From contig NZ_LN679998.1 in NCBI RefSeq assembly GCF_000953675.1, forward strand, positions 829,911 through 893,910: a stretch of 64,000 nt of DNA, read 5' to 3'. Source of the stretch: Paraclostridium sordellii (lineage in GTDB: Bacteria > Bacillota > Clostridia > Peptostreptococcales > Peptostreptococcaceae). The notes under the pieces were generated by a model. That model was not told the origin of the DNA. It worked only from the letters and a program-made list of their open reading frames with translations, and did no database searches. This document shows, piece after piece, positions 18,842 to 27,116 of this stretch (its first letter is position 1; each line of letters opens with the position of its first letter). The position numbers and the translations under genes are program-made.

Positions 18842-19588
18842 ATGATAAAGGTTATAGTAAATGGTTCACTTGGTAAGATGGGAAAAGTTCTTACTAGATG
18901 TGTAAATGAAGATAAAGATACAGAGTTAGTTTGTGGGTGTTCAATGCCAACAGGAGAAACTACTGACTATAAATTATATAATAAAATGAGTGAGATAAAA
19001 GAAGAAGCTGATGTTATAATAGACTTTTCACATTTCTCTGCACTTGATGATGTGCTAAGCTATGCACTTAAAACAAAAACACCTTTAGTAATAGCTACAA
19101 CAGGATTTACTAAAGAGCAATTAGAAACTATAAAAGAAGCTTCAAAAATAATACCAATATTCCATTCTTCTAATATGTCTTTAGGAGTTAATGTAATGCT
19201 AAAACTTGTAAAAGAAGCAGCAAAGGCATTAAAGGGATTTGATATAGAAATAATAGAAAAACATCATAATAAAAAAGTTGATGCACCAAGTGGAACAGCT
19301 ATAATGGTTGCCAATGCAGTTAAAGAAGTTTTACCAGAAGTTACTTATAACTACGGAAGACACGGAAGAGATGCCAAGAGAATGGAAAATGAAGTTGGTA
19401 TACATGCTGTAAGAGGTGGAACAATAGTTGGAGAACACGAAGCTATATTTGCAGGATTAGATGAAGAAGTTATGATAAGTCATAGAGCTCAATCTAAAGA
19501 TATATTTGCAAATGGAGCTATAACAGCAGCTAAGTATTTAGTTAATAAAGAAGCTGGATACTACAATATGGACGATATGCTAAGCTAA
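18842..19588 (+). CDS. dapB: 4-hydroxy-tetrahydrodipicolinate reductase
   Basis: A 248-residue NAD(P)H-dependent reductase, the second step of the diaminopimelate branch. The N-terminal nucleotide-binding motif VNGSLGKMGK, ATTGFT (about residue 90), and the catalytic/substrate loop EKHHNKKVDAPSGTA (about 141) are intact. ATG 18842 has TAGGAGGA 6 bases upstream. The frame is open a little further back into dapA, but without a ribosome site. Third gene of the operon. Confidence 0.95.
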   Translation: MIKVIVNGSLGKMGKVLTRCVNEDKDTELVCGCSMPTGETTDYKLYNKMSEIKEEADVIIDFSHFSALDDVLSYALKTKTPLVIATTGFTKEQLETIKEASKIIPIFHSSNMSLGVNVMLKLVKEAAKALKGFDIEIIEKHHNKKVDAPSGTAIMVANAVKEVLPEVTYNYGRHGRDAKRMENEVGIHAVRGGTIVGEHEAIFAGLDEEVMISHRAQSKDIFANGAITAAKYLVNKEAGYYNMDDMLS

Positions 19589-19602
19589 TTAGGAGGTAAC
19601 GA

Positions 19603-20316
19603 ATGATAAATTTAAATGACGCATACGAAATAGCAAGATATATAAAGACAGTTGAGAAGAAAACTCCTGTAAAAGTTTATGTGAACGGAGATTTAAAAGC
19701 TGAGTCAACTGAAGATTACAAAGTGTTTGGAAACAACGGTTCATTCACTATAATAGGAGACTATGAGGCAATAAAGCCAGTTTTAGATGCTCAAAAGGAT
19801 AAATTAGTTGATATACACATGGAATATGACAGAAGAAACTCTGCAATACCAATGTATAACTACTTACATGAACATGCAAGAATAGAGCCAGGTGCTTATA
19901 TAAGAGATATGGTTACTATAGGTAAAAATGCTGTAGTAATGATGGGAGCAGTTATAAACATAGGAGCAGTAGTTGGAGAAGGTTCTATGGTAGATATGAA
20001 TGCTGTAATAGGAGCTAGAGGAACACTTGGTAAAAATGTTCACCTTGGAGCTGGAGCAGTAGTTGCAGGTGTATTAGAGCCACCTTCAGCAGATCCAGTT
20101 ATAGTAGAGGACAATGCAATGATAGGTGCTAATGCAGTAATACTTGAAGGTGTTAGAATCGGAGAAGGTGCAGTTGTAGCTGCTGGTTCTGTAGTTACTG
20201 AAAATGTTCCTGCTGGAGCAGTTGTTGCTGGTTCTCCTGCAAAAGTAATAAAAATGAAAGATGAAAAAACTGCTGACAAAACAAAATTAATGGACGATTT
20301 AAGAAACTTAGATTAA
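19603..20316 (+). CDS. dapH: Tetrahydrodipicolinate N-acetyltransferase
   Basis: A 237-residue left-handed beta-helix acyltransferase. An N-terminal alpha/beta domain is followed from about residue 88 by hexapeptide repeats ([20 protein letters not shown], then [20 protein letters not shown]). Length and sequence fit the Gram-positive acetyl (DapH) type, not the succinyl DapD of Proteobacteria, so this organism probably uses the acetylated route. The aminotransferase, deacetylase and epimerase are not in the window. Ribosome site AGGAGG; last gene of the operon with a terminator after it. Confidence 0.92.
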   Translation: MINLNDAYEIARYIKTVEKKTPVKVYVNGDLKAESTEDYKVFGNNGSFTIIGDYEAIKPVLDAQKDKLVDIHMEYDRRNSAIPMYNYLHEHARIEPGAYIRDMVTIGKNAVVMMGAVINIGAVVGEGSMVDMNAVIGARGTLGKNVHLGAGAVVAGVLEPPSADPVIVEDNAMIGANAVILEGVRIGEGAVVAAGSVVTENVPAGAVVAGSPAKVIKMKDEKTADKTKLMDDLRNLD

Positions 20317-20333
20317 TAATGAATATAGAAAAC

Positions 20334-20368
20334 AAAAAAAGCCGACAATTTATTGTCAGCTTTTTTTA
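20334..20368 (+). terminator. Intrinsic terminator of the dap operon
   Basis: Arms 20334-20349 and 20352-20367 pair over 16 bp with one mismatch (GCCGACAAT/ATTGTCAGC core), flanked by A- and T-runs. It may also serve the convergent OppA-like gene. Confidence 0.85.
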
Positions 20369-20464
20369 TTGGCAAGATAAAAACTTAATTTATATAAGCT
20401 ATCTTTATATATATACACTTTAATTTGAATTCTAAACAATTTTTTATAAAAAAATTATAAAAAC

Positions 20465-22129
20465 TTACTTATTACCTTTATTATTTAGTAATAAGAAGTA
20501 AGTTTCAGCTTTTTTAGTAGTCATAAATTCTTTTGAATCTTTATACTTATCAACATTTTCAGATGTTAATCCAACAACATCTATTCCGCCTGTCTCATAT
20601 AAGTTTATTGCAGCATTTGGATCTTTAACAACTTTTAGATTAACTTTATTTAACTTAACAGTATCTTTATCCCAATAGTTATCATTTTTACTTAATACAC
20701 AAAGGTCATCCATTTTCCATGTAGACATTGTAAATGGTCCATTATAAACTGTATTTTCAGCAGTAGTCCCAATCTTATCAGGTTGAGCTTCTACAAATTT
20801 TTGATTTTGAGGGAAGAATACACAGAAAGACATAAGTTGGTCAAAATAATTAACACGTCTATTTAATTTAACTTGTAGTGTATTATCGTCTAATGCTTTA
20901 ACCCCAACATTATCTGCATTATCAACTTTTCCATTATTATAATCACTAGCACCTTCTATATCATACATAACATATCCATATTGAGAAGCTGTTTCAGGAT
21001 TTAAAGTTCTCTTCCAAGAATACTCAAAGTCTTTTGCAGTAACAGGATCACCATTAGACCATTTAGCATCTTTTCTTATTTTGAAAGTCCAAGTTTTACC
21101 ATCTTCTGATTGCTCCCAACTTTCAGCCATAGCAGGAGTAGCTACACCTTTAGCATCAACTCTTGTAAGACCTTCCATAGTATTTGTTATCATATAAAAA
21201 GAATCCATATCAGATGCTTTACTAACATCTAATGTAGGAATATCTCCAGCTAAAGTTAAGTTTAATTCCTTATTAGCTTTATCAACATCAGCCCATTTAT
21301 ATGAGGCAGGAGAACCGTAAGTGTATCTAACTATATCTTTAACATAATCCTTTTGAAGTAACGAACTACCCGTTTGATAAAGTGGAGCTGCATAAGCTTC
21401 ATCTAAGAATAACTTTTCAGCTTCTCCATACTTCTTAAAACTTTCCTCTGGAGTTTCAGCATTCTTAGCTTCTTCTATTAACTTATCGTATTCAGTATTA
21501 GAATAAGACAATCTTTGAGCATACATTCCTTGAGATGTGAATATGTCTAAAAATGTTAGTGGATCAGGATAATCAGCAGACCAACCATTTAAGTCTATAT
21601 GATAATCTCCTTTAGTTGCCAACTCTAGTTTTTGTTTTAAAGGTTGTTGTTTTATTTCAACGTTGATTCCTTCTAAATTAGAGTTAAGCTCTGACTGTAT
21701 AAATTCTGCTGTTTTTCTTCCAGCTTCTCCCTCATAAGATAAAAGTTCGATTGTTACATTGTCAAAGCCTAATTCTTCTTTAGCTTTTTCCCAAGCTTTT
21801 TTAGCTTCTTCATCATTTGGTTTATAACCCATATCACCAGCTACTTCTCTATAATCTTTACCTTCTTTTGTAAAAGCTAATGACTCAGGAGTAACAAATG
21901 AAACTGATTTAGAACCATTATTTAATATAACATCGGAAATTTGAGGTGTATCAATAGACATAACTATTGCCTTTCTAGCATTTTCATTTGCTAAAACTGC
22001 ATATGGATCTGCAGACTTTGAAGAGCCTGAGTTACCGCCTGATGAACCAGTGTTAGAACAACCTGTTAATGCCAATATACCAGATGATGATAGAGCAAAT
22101 AATAAAGCAAGTTTTTTTCTTAATACCAT
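20465..22129 (-). CDS. Second circularly permuted OppA-like lipoprotein
   Basis: A 554-residue lipoprotein with lipobox LTGC (Cys24) and a Ser/Gly linker. As in the protein at 14969, the lobe order is swapped. Residues about 48-283 are the usual C-terminal part (LANENARKAIVMSID, LNGWSADYPDPLTFLD, ending YKWADVDK). Residues about 288-554 are the usual N-terminal part (LNLTLAGDIPTLD, EGLTRVD, WTFKIRKDAKWSNGDPVTA, YNGPFTMSTW), ending YFLLLNNKGNK. The two proteins are clearly homologous but well diverged. It should be an extracellular peptide receptor; no transport genes are adjacent. GGGGGG is 9 bases before the ATG. Transcribed toward the dap operon. Confidence 0.9.
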   Translation of the reverse strand: MVLRKKLALLFALSSSGILALTGCSNTGSSGGNSGSSKSADPYAVLANENARKAIVMSIDTPQISDVILNNGSKSVSFVTPESLAFTKEGKDYREVAGDMGYKPNDEEAKKAWEKAKEELGFDNVTIELLSYEGEAGRKTAEFIQSELNSNLEGINVEIKQQPLKQKLELATKGDYHIDLNGWSADYPDPLTFLDIFTSQGMYAQRLSYSNTEYDKLIEEAKNAETPEESFKKYGEAEKLFLDEAYAAPLYQTGSSLLQKDYVKDIVRYTYGSPASYKWADVDKANKELNLTLAGDIPTLDVSKASDMDSFYMITNTMEGLTRVDAKGVATPAMAESWEQSEDGKTWTFKIRKDAKWSNGDPVTAKDFEYSWKRTLNPETASQYGYVMYDIEGASDYNNGKVDNADNVGVKALDDNTLQVKLNRRVNYFDQLMSFCVFFPQNQKFVEAQPDKIGTTAENTVYNGPFTMSTWKMDDLCVLSKNDNYWDKDTVKLNKVNLKVVKDPNAAINLYETGGIDVVGLTSENVDKYKDSKEFMTTKKAETYFLLLNNKGNK

Positions 22130-22487
22130 AAAAAGATTCCCCCCAATATATTAATTATTAAAAATAATAAGGATAAACTAAAGAAATTATTTATGATTAA
22201 AAAATTCGGATAAGTTAAATTTAAGATTAGCTAAATAAAATTAAGTGTTATGATATATTGTTAAAAATATGTTTTTTAAAATTGATAAAAAAATTTTACG
22301 AATGAATTAATATATATACTATGAGTATAGCAATGGTAAATAAAATTAGCAATTGAGAAAAATATTTTTTAATAAAGAAAAAATAATCCTTTTGACTCAA
22401 TAATAAAATCTTACTTTGAATTATAACTGAATAATAATTTTTTAATAGAGGAATAATAATAAAAAAATTATTTAATGAGGTGATAGT
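22130..22487. other. AT-rich intergenic region
   Basis: About 360 bases between divergent genes (OppA-like on minus, small helical protein on plus). Presumably holds both promoters; nothing specific could be assigned and no coding signal is convincing. Confidence 0.4.
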
Positions 22488-22673
22488 ATGGAAATGAATA
22501 CACAAGATTGTCTAAAAAAAGCATTACTAGATACTCAAGAGAAAGTTAGAGATTTTATGGCATATGCTGATGTAATAGAAGATAAGGAACTAAGTAAATG
22601 CTTTAGAGAGTTTGCTAAGGTTGAAGGGTTACAAGCTCAAAAGTTACAAGAGCATATAGAAAACTTTAAGTAA
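22488..22673 (+). CDS. Small helical protein, unknown
   Basis: A 61-residue, highly charged protein predicted to be almost all helix (MNTQDCLKKALLDTQEKV..., ending QEHIENF). It contains several Glu/Asp and two cysteines. It vaguely resembles a single helical hairpin of a ferritin-like protein, but no metal-binding ExxH pair is present, so I leave it unnamed. GAGGTGA lies 6 bases before the ATG. Its stop codon lies within a 30-bp hairpin, supporting a genuine short monocistronic gene. Confidence 0.65.
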   Translation: MEMNTQDCLKKALLDTQEKVRDFMAYADVIEDKELSKCFREFAKVEGLQAQKLQEHIENFK

Positions 22674-22726
22674 ATAAATAAAAAACATTAGTTTATTAAA
22701 CTAATGTTTTTTATTTATTTACTTAA
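22666..22726 (+). terminator. 30-bp perfect hairpin overlapping stop codon
   Basis: Arms 22666-22695 and 22697-22726 are perfectly complementary with one central base; the arm contains the TAA of the 61-residue gene and T-runs on the 3' side. Confidence 0.8.
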
Positions 22727-22972
22727 GTATTATTTTAATAAATCTATACAAAAATAATTAAAAATATAAATTTATAAAAATATAAAAAATTAATTGAAAA
22801 AATTTAATTAAAAAATTAATTTAAAAAAGTGAAAGGTATTTTTAATAAAAGTTCAAAAAAATTTCAATTGTTATTTTAATGACAGTATTCAATTATTTAA
22901 ATTTACCTCAATAGTGAAAATTTTCCAAATATAGAACTTGCATTTTTGATAAAAAAAGACTGATTATCAGTT

Positions 22973-22987
22973 AATTGTCAGAAAATT
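22973..22987. promoter_or_regulatory. CodY-like operator
   Basis: AATTGTCAGAAAATT matches 14 of 15 positions of the known CodY consensus AATTTTCWGAAAATT. It lies 37 bases upstream of the -35 of the permease promoter. CodY represses nutrient uptake genes when branched-chain amino acids and GTP are plentiful. Confidence 0.6.
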
Positions 22988-23023
22988 TAAGAATATTTAT
23001 GAAAACGATTCGATGAAATGCTG

Positions 23024-23051
23024 TTGACAATGAGTTTTAAAAATATATAAT
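23024..23051 (+). promoter_or_regulatory. Sigma-A type promoter
   Basis: TTGACA at 23024-23029 and TATAAT at 23046-23051, spacer 16 bases; the permease ATG follows about 40 bases downstream. Confidence 0.8.
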
Positions 23052-23092
23052 AGAAAACGTAATTATACAAATTTTTCGGGAGGAGAACAGCA

Positions 23093-24547
23093 ATGTCTGA
23101 TCAAAACAGAAATTTAACGTGGCAAAATATAGCTTTAATGGGATTTGTCATGGTATGGGGATTTGGAAATGTTGTAAACAACTTTGCAAATCAAGGACTT
23201 ACAGTAGTATTTTCATGGATATTTATGATAGCACTATACTTTGTACCATACGCTTTAATGGTAGGAGAGTTAGGATCTGCATTTAAGGATTCACAAGGTG
23301 GAGTATCAGCTTGGATAAGATCAACTACAACACCGATGCTTGCATTTATGGCAGGATGGACATACTGGGTTGTACACGTTCCTTACTTGGCTCAAAAGCC
23401 ACAAGCTTTATTAATAGCACTTTCTTGGGCTATAAGTCCATCAGGAGAATTAGCAGAAGTTTTAAAAGCTTTAAACCCTTTAATATTACAATCAATGGTT
23501 TTAGCGGTATTTTTAGTATTCTTATATATATCAACTAAAGGGGTAAAAGTATTAAAAGTTATAGGTAATATAGCTGGTATGTCAATGTTTATAATGTCAT
23601 TACTATATATAGTATTAGGGTTAGCAGCTCCTGCAATAACAGGTCATGTTGCAACACCAGATATAACAGTTAAATCATTTGTTCCTAAGTTTGATTTTGC
23701 ATACTTAACAACTTTATCAATGTTAGTATTTGCAGTTGGAGGATGTGAAAAAATAGCTCCATATGTAAACAATACAAAGAATCCATCTAAGAACTTCCCT
23801 AAAGGAATGTTAGTATTAGCTGGAATGGTTGCAGTATGTGCGCTTTTAGGATCTATTGCTATGGGTATGATGTTTAATGCAAATGCTATACCAGAAGATT
23901 TAATGATGAATGGTCAATACTATGCATTCCAATTACTTGGAGAACACTATGGATTAGGTAGCTTATTTGTTATAGTTTATGCTTTAGCTAATACTGCTGC
24001 TCAATTATCTGCATTAGTATTTTCAATAGATGCACCACTTAGAGTACTATTAGGTGAAGCTGATTCTAACTTTATACCTAAAGCTTTATCTAAAACAAAT
24101 AAAAATGGTGTTTTAGTTAATGGATATATAATGACTGCTATATTAGTTTCTACTTTAATAGTAGTTCCTGCATTAGGTATAGGTAATACTAATGAATTAT
24201 TCAACTGGTTACTAAAATTAAACTCAGTTGTAATGCCAATGAGATACCTATGGGTATTCTTAGCTTACATGGGTCTTAAGAAGATGAGTAGCAAGTTTAA
24301 AACAGAGTATAAGTTTATAAAAAGTAATAAGTTTGGATTTATAGTAGGAGCTTGGTGTTTTGGGTTTACTGCATTTGCATGTATAATGGGTATGTTCCCA
24401 ACAGATGTAGCTGCATTTAGCTCTGAGTGGATATTTAGAGTTTCACTAAATGTTATAACTCCATTAGTATTAATGGGAATAGGATTAATACTACCTGTTA
24501 TAGCTAAGAAAACTAATGGAAACAGTGAAAATAAACAAGCTAGTTAA
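23093..24547 (+). CDS. APC superfamily amino acid permease
   Basis: A 484-residue protein with about 12 membrane segments and the APC-type N-terminus (NIALMGFVMVWGFGNVVNNFANQG), a conserved loop FAVGGCEKIAPYVNNTKNPSKNFPKG (about residue 214 on), and the middle helix DAPLRVLLGEAD. It resembles glutamate/GABA antiporter-like (GadC/YjeM) permeases and should move amino acids across the cell membrane; substrate unknown. GGGAGGAG lies 7 bases before the ATG. It is preceded by a consensus promoter and a CodY-like box, which suggests starvation-induced uptake. Related to the permease at 39023. Confidence 0.88.
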   Translation: MSDQNRNLTWQNIALMGFVMVWGFGNVVNNFANQGLTVVFSWIFMIALYFVPYALMVGELGSAFKDSQGGVSAWIRSTTTPMLAFMAGWTYWVVHVPYLAQKPQALLIALSWAISPSGELAEVLKALNPLILQSMVLAVFLVFLYISTKGVKVLKVIGNIAGMSMFIMSLLYIVLGLAAPAITGHVATPDITVKSFVPKFDFAYLTTLSMLVFAVGGCEKIAPYVNNTKNPSKNFPKGMLVLAGMVAVCALLGSIAMGMMFNANAIPEDLMMNGQYYAFQLLGEHYGLGSLFVIVYALANTAAQLSALVFSIDAPLRVLLGEADSNFIPKALSKTNKNGVLVNGYIMTAILVSTLIVVPALGIGNTNELFNWLLKLNSVVMPMRYLWVFLAYMGLKKMSSKFKTEYKFIKSNKFGFIVGAWCFGFTAFACIMGMFPTDVAAFSSEWIFRVSLNVITPLVLMGIGLILPVIAKKTNGNSENKQAS

Positions 24548-24552
24548 CATAT

Positions 24553-24585
24553 AAATGAGTGAAGAATTCTTCACTCATTTTTTTT
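24553..24585 (+). terminator. Intrinsic terminator
   Basis: Perfect palindrome AATGAGTGAAGAA/TTCTTCACTCATT within 24553-24580 followed by a T-run; ends the APC permease unit. Confidence 0.9.
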
Positions 24586-24672
24586 ATGTGTTTTATAAAT
24601 TAATAAAATATTGTAATCTATAATTATTAATATTTAAATTAACAACTTGTTTAATAAGAAAGAGGTATATTT

Positions 24673-24990
24673 ATGAAAAATGATTCATTAGTAAATTTTA
24701 AAGAAATAGAAAGCCTAACAAAGCTTGATAAAAAAACATTAGTAGAAAGAACTTTAAAGCTTTCTGAAGAAGTAGGAGAAGTATCACAAGCTGTTTTAAG
24801 CTACTCAAAGGCTTGTGGATGTGAATATAAAAATAAAACTAAAGAAGATGTAGTTGAAGAGTGTCTAGATGTAATAATAGTAGCTAGTTCAATAATAAGT
24901 CAAAGTTGTGAAAATAATGTAGATTTAGAAGAAGTAAAAAAAATATATGATAAGAAACTATCAAAGTGGAAAGAAAAATGCCAATCTTAA
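24673..24990 (+). CDS. MazG-like nucleotide pyrophosphohydrolase
   Basis: A 105-residue all-helical protein with the MazG metal-binding signature: KLSEEVGEVSQAVL (about residue 29, ExxE) and EECLDVIIVASSI (about 62, ExxxD). MazG-like enzymes hydrolyse nucleoside triphosphates to monophosphates plus pyrophosphate, often as house-cleaning or alarmone control in the cytoplasm. The family is diverse and the substrate is not predictable from this short single-domain form. AGAGG ribosome site; monocistronic. Confidence 0.8.
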   Translation: MKNDSLVNFKEIESLTKLDKKTLVERTLKLSEEVGEVSQAVLSYSKACGCEYKNKTKEDVVEECLDVIIVASSIISQSCENNVDLEEVKKIYDKKLSKWKEKCQS

Positions 24991-25203
24991 AAACTAAGTA
25001 TACACATAATTATAGTAATTAACATAAATATTACAAAGTTTAATAGTATTTTAGATAGATAAACTCATTTCTATAAAGTAATACTATATATACTTATTAA
25101 ATAAATCTTCATAATATGCATAATAAATTAAAAAAATAAAGGTATCAATATGCATATTGTCAAAATATATTTATAAAAGTATAAAGTAGATTGGAGATGA
25201 GTT

Positions 25204-25386
25204 ATGGAAAGAAAAATGTATCTATCTGAATCAGACTCGGTATTAGGTGGAGTTTGTGGAGGAATATCTGAGTTTTTTGGATTTAACTCTACAACGCTTA
25301 GAATAGTGTTTGTCATATTTGTAATATTAGGCGGAGGGTCTGTAGCATTTTACATAGCACTTTTGTTTCTTATGCCTAGAAAATAA
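25204..25386 (+). CDS. PspC domain membrane protein
   Basis: A 60-residue PspC-family protein: KMYLSESDSVLGGVCGGISEF (the conserved start of the domain), then one membrane helix (about residues 32-56) ending in MPRK. PspC proteins take part in envelope-stress responses; in Gram-positives such stand-alone forms are common and their partners are unclear. TTGGAGATG ribosome site precedes the ATG. No phage-shock partner gene is nearby. Confidence 0.85.
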   Translation: MERKMYLSESDSVLGGVCGGISEFFGFNSTTLRIVFVIFVILGGGSVAFYIALLFLMPRK

Positions 25387-25803
25387 ATTAAACATATAAG
25401 AGGTTATATAAAAATAGTATTTTAATTAGGGTTGATATTTATCCTGATGATATTATCTTTGTATAGCCTTTTTTAATGCTTTTATTAAAATTTTATATGA
25501 AAAAGTTACAAAACTATAAAGATTACAAAAAATTAAAAAAATTTTTTGATTTAAATTTATATATATAACTATTTATAAAACTCTGAAATTCCAATGTATT
25601 GAGCTTGTAACAAATTGTAACTCTTTTGTAACCCTTTTAAGTTTTTTTGTGCTTTAGGTGTTTACAAACAAACAAAAATGTATTACCATTAATAACAACT
25701 TGAAAATAGTTACGAAAAAGTAACAAAGTTAAAAAATATGGATAAGACAAAACAATATAATTAATAATATATAATTTTATTTGGTTAAATAGGGAGGAAT
25801 TTT
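25387..25803. other. Long upstream region of the 3D-domain hydrolase gene
   Basis: About 417 non-coding bases. They contain three TGTAAC hexamers at 25606-25632 (see separate entry) and further GTTAC/GTAAC motifs near 25506 and 25711-25722. No ORF of note. Confidence 0.5.
25606..25632 (+). promoter_or_regulatory. WalR-like direct repeats
   Basis: TGTAAC occurs at 25606-25611, 25616-25621 and 25627-25632. The last two are separated by exactly 5 bases, which fits the WalR (YycF) consensus TGTWAH-N5-TGTWAH. The downstream gene is a peptidoglycan-hydrolase-like protein, a typical WalRK target. Confidence 0.6.
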
Positions 25804-26763
25804 ATGAGTATGAATAAAAGAGCACAAAAATCATTGGTATTAGCATTAGGATTGGTAGTTGGTGGTTTATATGCATCAACAAATAATATATACGCAGCAG
25901 AAAAAGAAATAGTAACTGCACAATCATTAAACGTAAGAAAAGGACCATCTGTAGAAAATGATAGAGTGGGATCATTAGATAGAGGAATGGTTGTTGAAAT
26001 ATTAGAGTCTAACAATGGATGGAACAAAGTTAAGCTTTCAAATGGAGAAGAAGGCTGGGTAAATGGGGATTACACTGCTAAAGAAAAAGGTACAGTAACT
26101 GCAACTAAATTAAATGTAAGAAAAGGACCATCTGTAGAAAACGATAAAATAGGATTATTAGATAATAATACAGTTGTTGAAATATTAGAAGATCAAGATA
26201 ACTGGTATAAAATAAAATTAGATGATAACCAAGAAGGTTGGATTTCTGGAGATTATGTATTAACAGAATCTCAAGCAAATGAGCAAGCTAAAAAGCAACA
26301 AGTAAGTAAAAAATCTCAAAATAATAAAGAGGTTAAAGAAGTTAAAGCTGCAGCTGTAAGTGAAAATACTGCAAATAATACTGTTGAGCAAAAAAATGAT
26401 ACAGCAGTATCTGAAACAAGTCAAAATAATACAGCTACTAAGCCTGAAGAAAATACTCAAAAAGAGGAAACAACAGCTTCTAACAACAATAATACAGGTC
26501 GTTTAATGACTGTTAATGCAACTGCATATGCAGGACATACAATAACTGCTACAGGAACAACTCCAAAGTGGGGAACAATAGCAGTAGACCCTTCAGTAAT
26601 ACCTTATGGAACAAAAGTATATATACCTAAGTTTGATATGGTATTTACAGCAGAAGACTGTGGAGGAGCTATAAAAGGTAATAAAATAGATATATTCATG
26701 AATAGTGAAGCTGAGTGTAACAGCTTTGGTAGACAAAATATAGAAATACAAATATTAGGATAA
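25804..26763 (+). CDS. SH3-SH3-3D domain cell-wall hydrolase
   Basis: A 319-residue secreted protein. A signal peptide ends at about AYA (residue 32). Two bacterial SH3 domains follow (about 37-92 and 97-154), sharing the identical stretch NVRKGPSVEND. Then come a low-complexity Asn/Gln/Glu/Lys linker (about 155-230) and a C-terminal 3D domain (TVNATAYAG to the end) with its three aspartates in VDPSVIP, AEDCGG and IDIFM. 3D domains are lytic-transglycosylase-like folds; the protein should bind and cut peptidoglycan outside the cell. GGAGG lies 6 bases before ATG. Likely WalR-regulated. Confidence 0.88.
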   Translation: MSMNKRAQKSLVLALGLVVGGLYASTNNIYAAEKEIVTAQSLNVRKGPSVENDRVGSLDRGMVVEILESNNGWNKVKLSNGEEGWVNGDYTAKEKGTVTATKLNVRKGPSVENDKIGLLDNNTVVEILEDQDNWYKIKLDDNQEGWISGDYVLTESQANEQAKKQQVSKKSQNNKEVKEVKAAAVSENTANNTVEQKNDTAVSETSQNNTATKPEENTQKEETTASNNNNTGRLMTVNATAYAGHTITATGTTPKWGTIAVDPSVIPYGTKVYIPKFDMVFTAEDCGGAIKGNKIDIFMNSEAECNSFGRQNIEIQILG

Positions 26764-27116
26764 TTAAAAACAGAAATTGATCTAAAGGTTTAAGGGATGA
26801 TTTTAAATAAAACGGTATTAAGTAATTTTACTTAATACCGTTTTTTATTTTTGCAAATAAAACCAAATAATCGTTATCCTATGAACTATAATAAAAAAAT
26901 ACTAGTAATAGTTTGATATTTAAGTTTTTTCAGTAAATTTAAAAAATTATATAAGGTAATAAAGTGATAATGAAGAATAAAATAAAGTCTGATAGGAAAA
27001 TACTTAAAAAAATTAAGAAAAAAGCTTTATAAATTATATAAAACTTTAAAAAATTACACAAAATGCGGGTTTTAATGTATAATATAAATATAATAAAGAG
27101 ACGGAGGACATAAAAT
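26764..27116. other. Intergenic region with terminator
   Basis: Contains the hairpin at 26809-26846 and, presumably, the promoter for the symporter gene (a TATAAT near 27079 without a good -35). No coding signal. Confidence 0.4.
26809..26846 (+). terminator. Intrinsic terminator
   Basis: Arms 26809-26825 and 26828-26844 pair perfectly over 17 bp (ACGGTATTAAG core) followed by T residues; ends the 3D-domain gene. Confidence 0.9.

Larger units (their letters stand above)
22727..23092. other. Regulatory region of the APC permease gene
   Basis: A 366-base non-coding stretch, very AT-rich, that contains a CodY-like box (22973-22987) and a consensus promoter (23024-23051) ahead of the permease. 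Confidence 0.6.

Noticed and set aside
20040-20279. Open frame opposite dapH (and similar frames opposite other conserved genes)
   Set aside because: They are antisense shadows of strongly conserved genes, with unnatural Thr/Ser/Pro composition and no ribosome sites.
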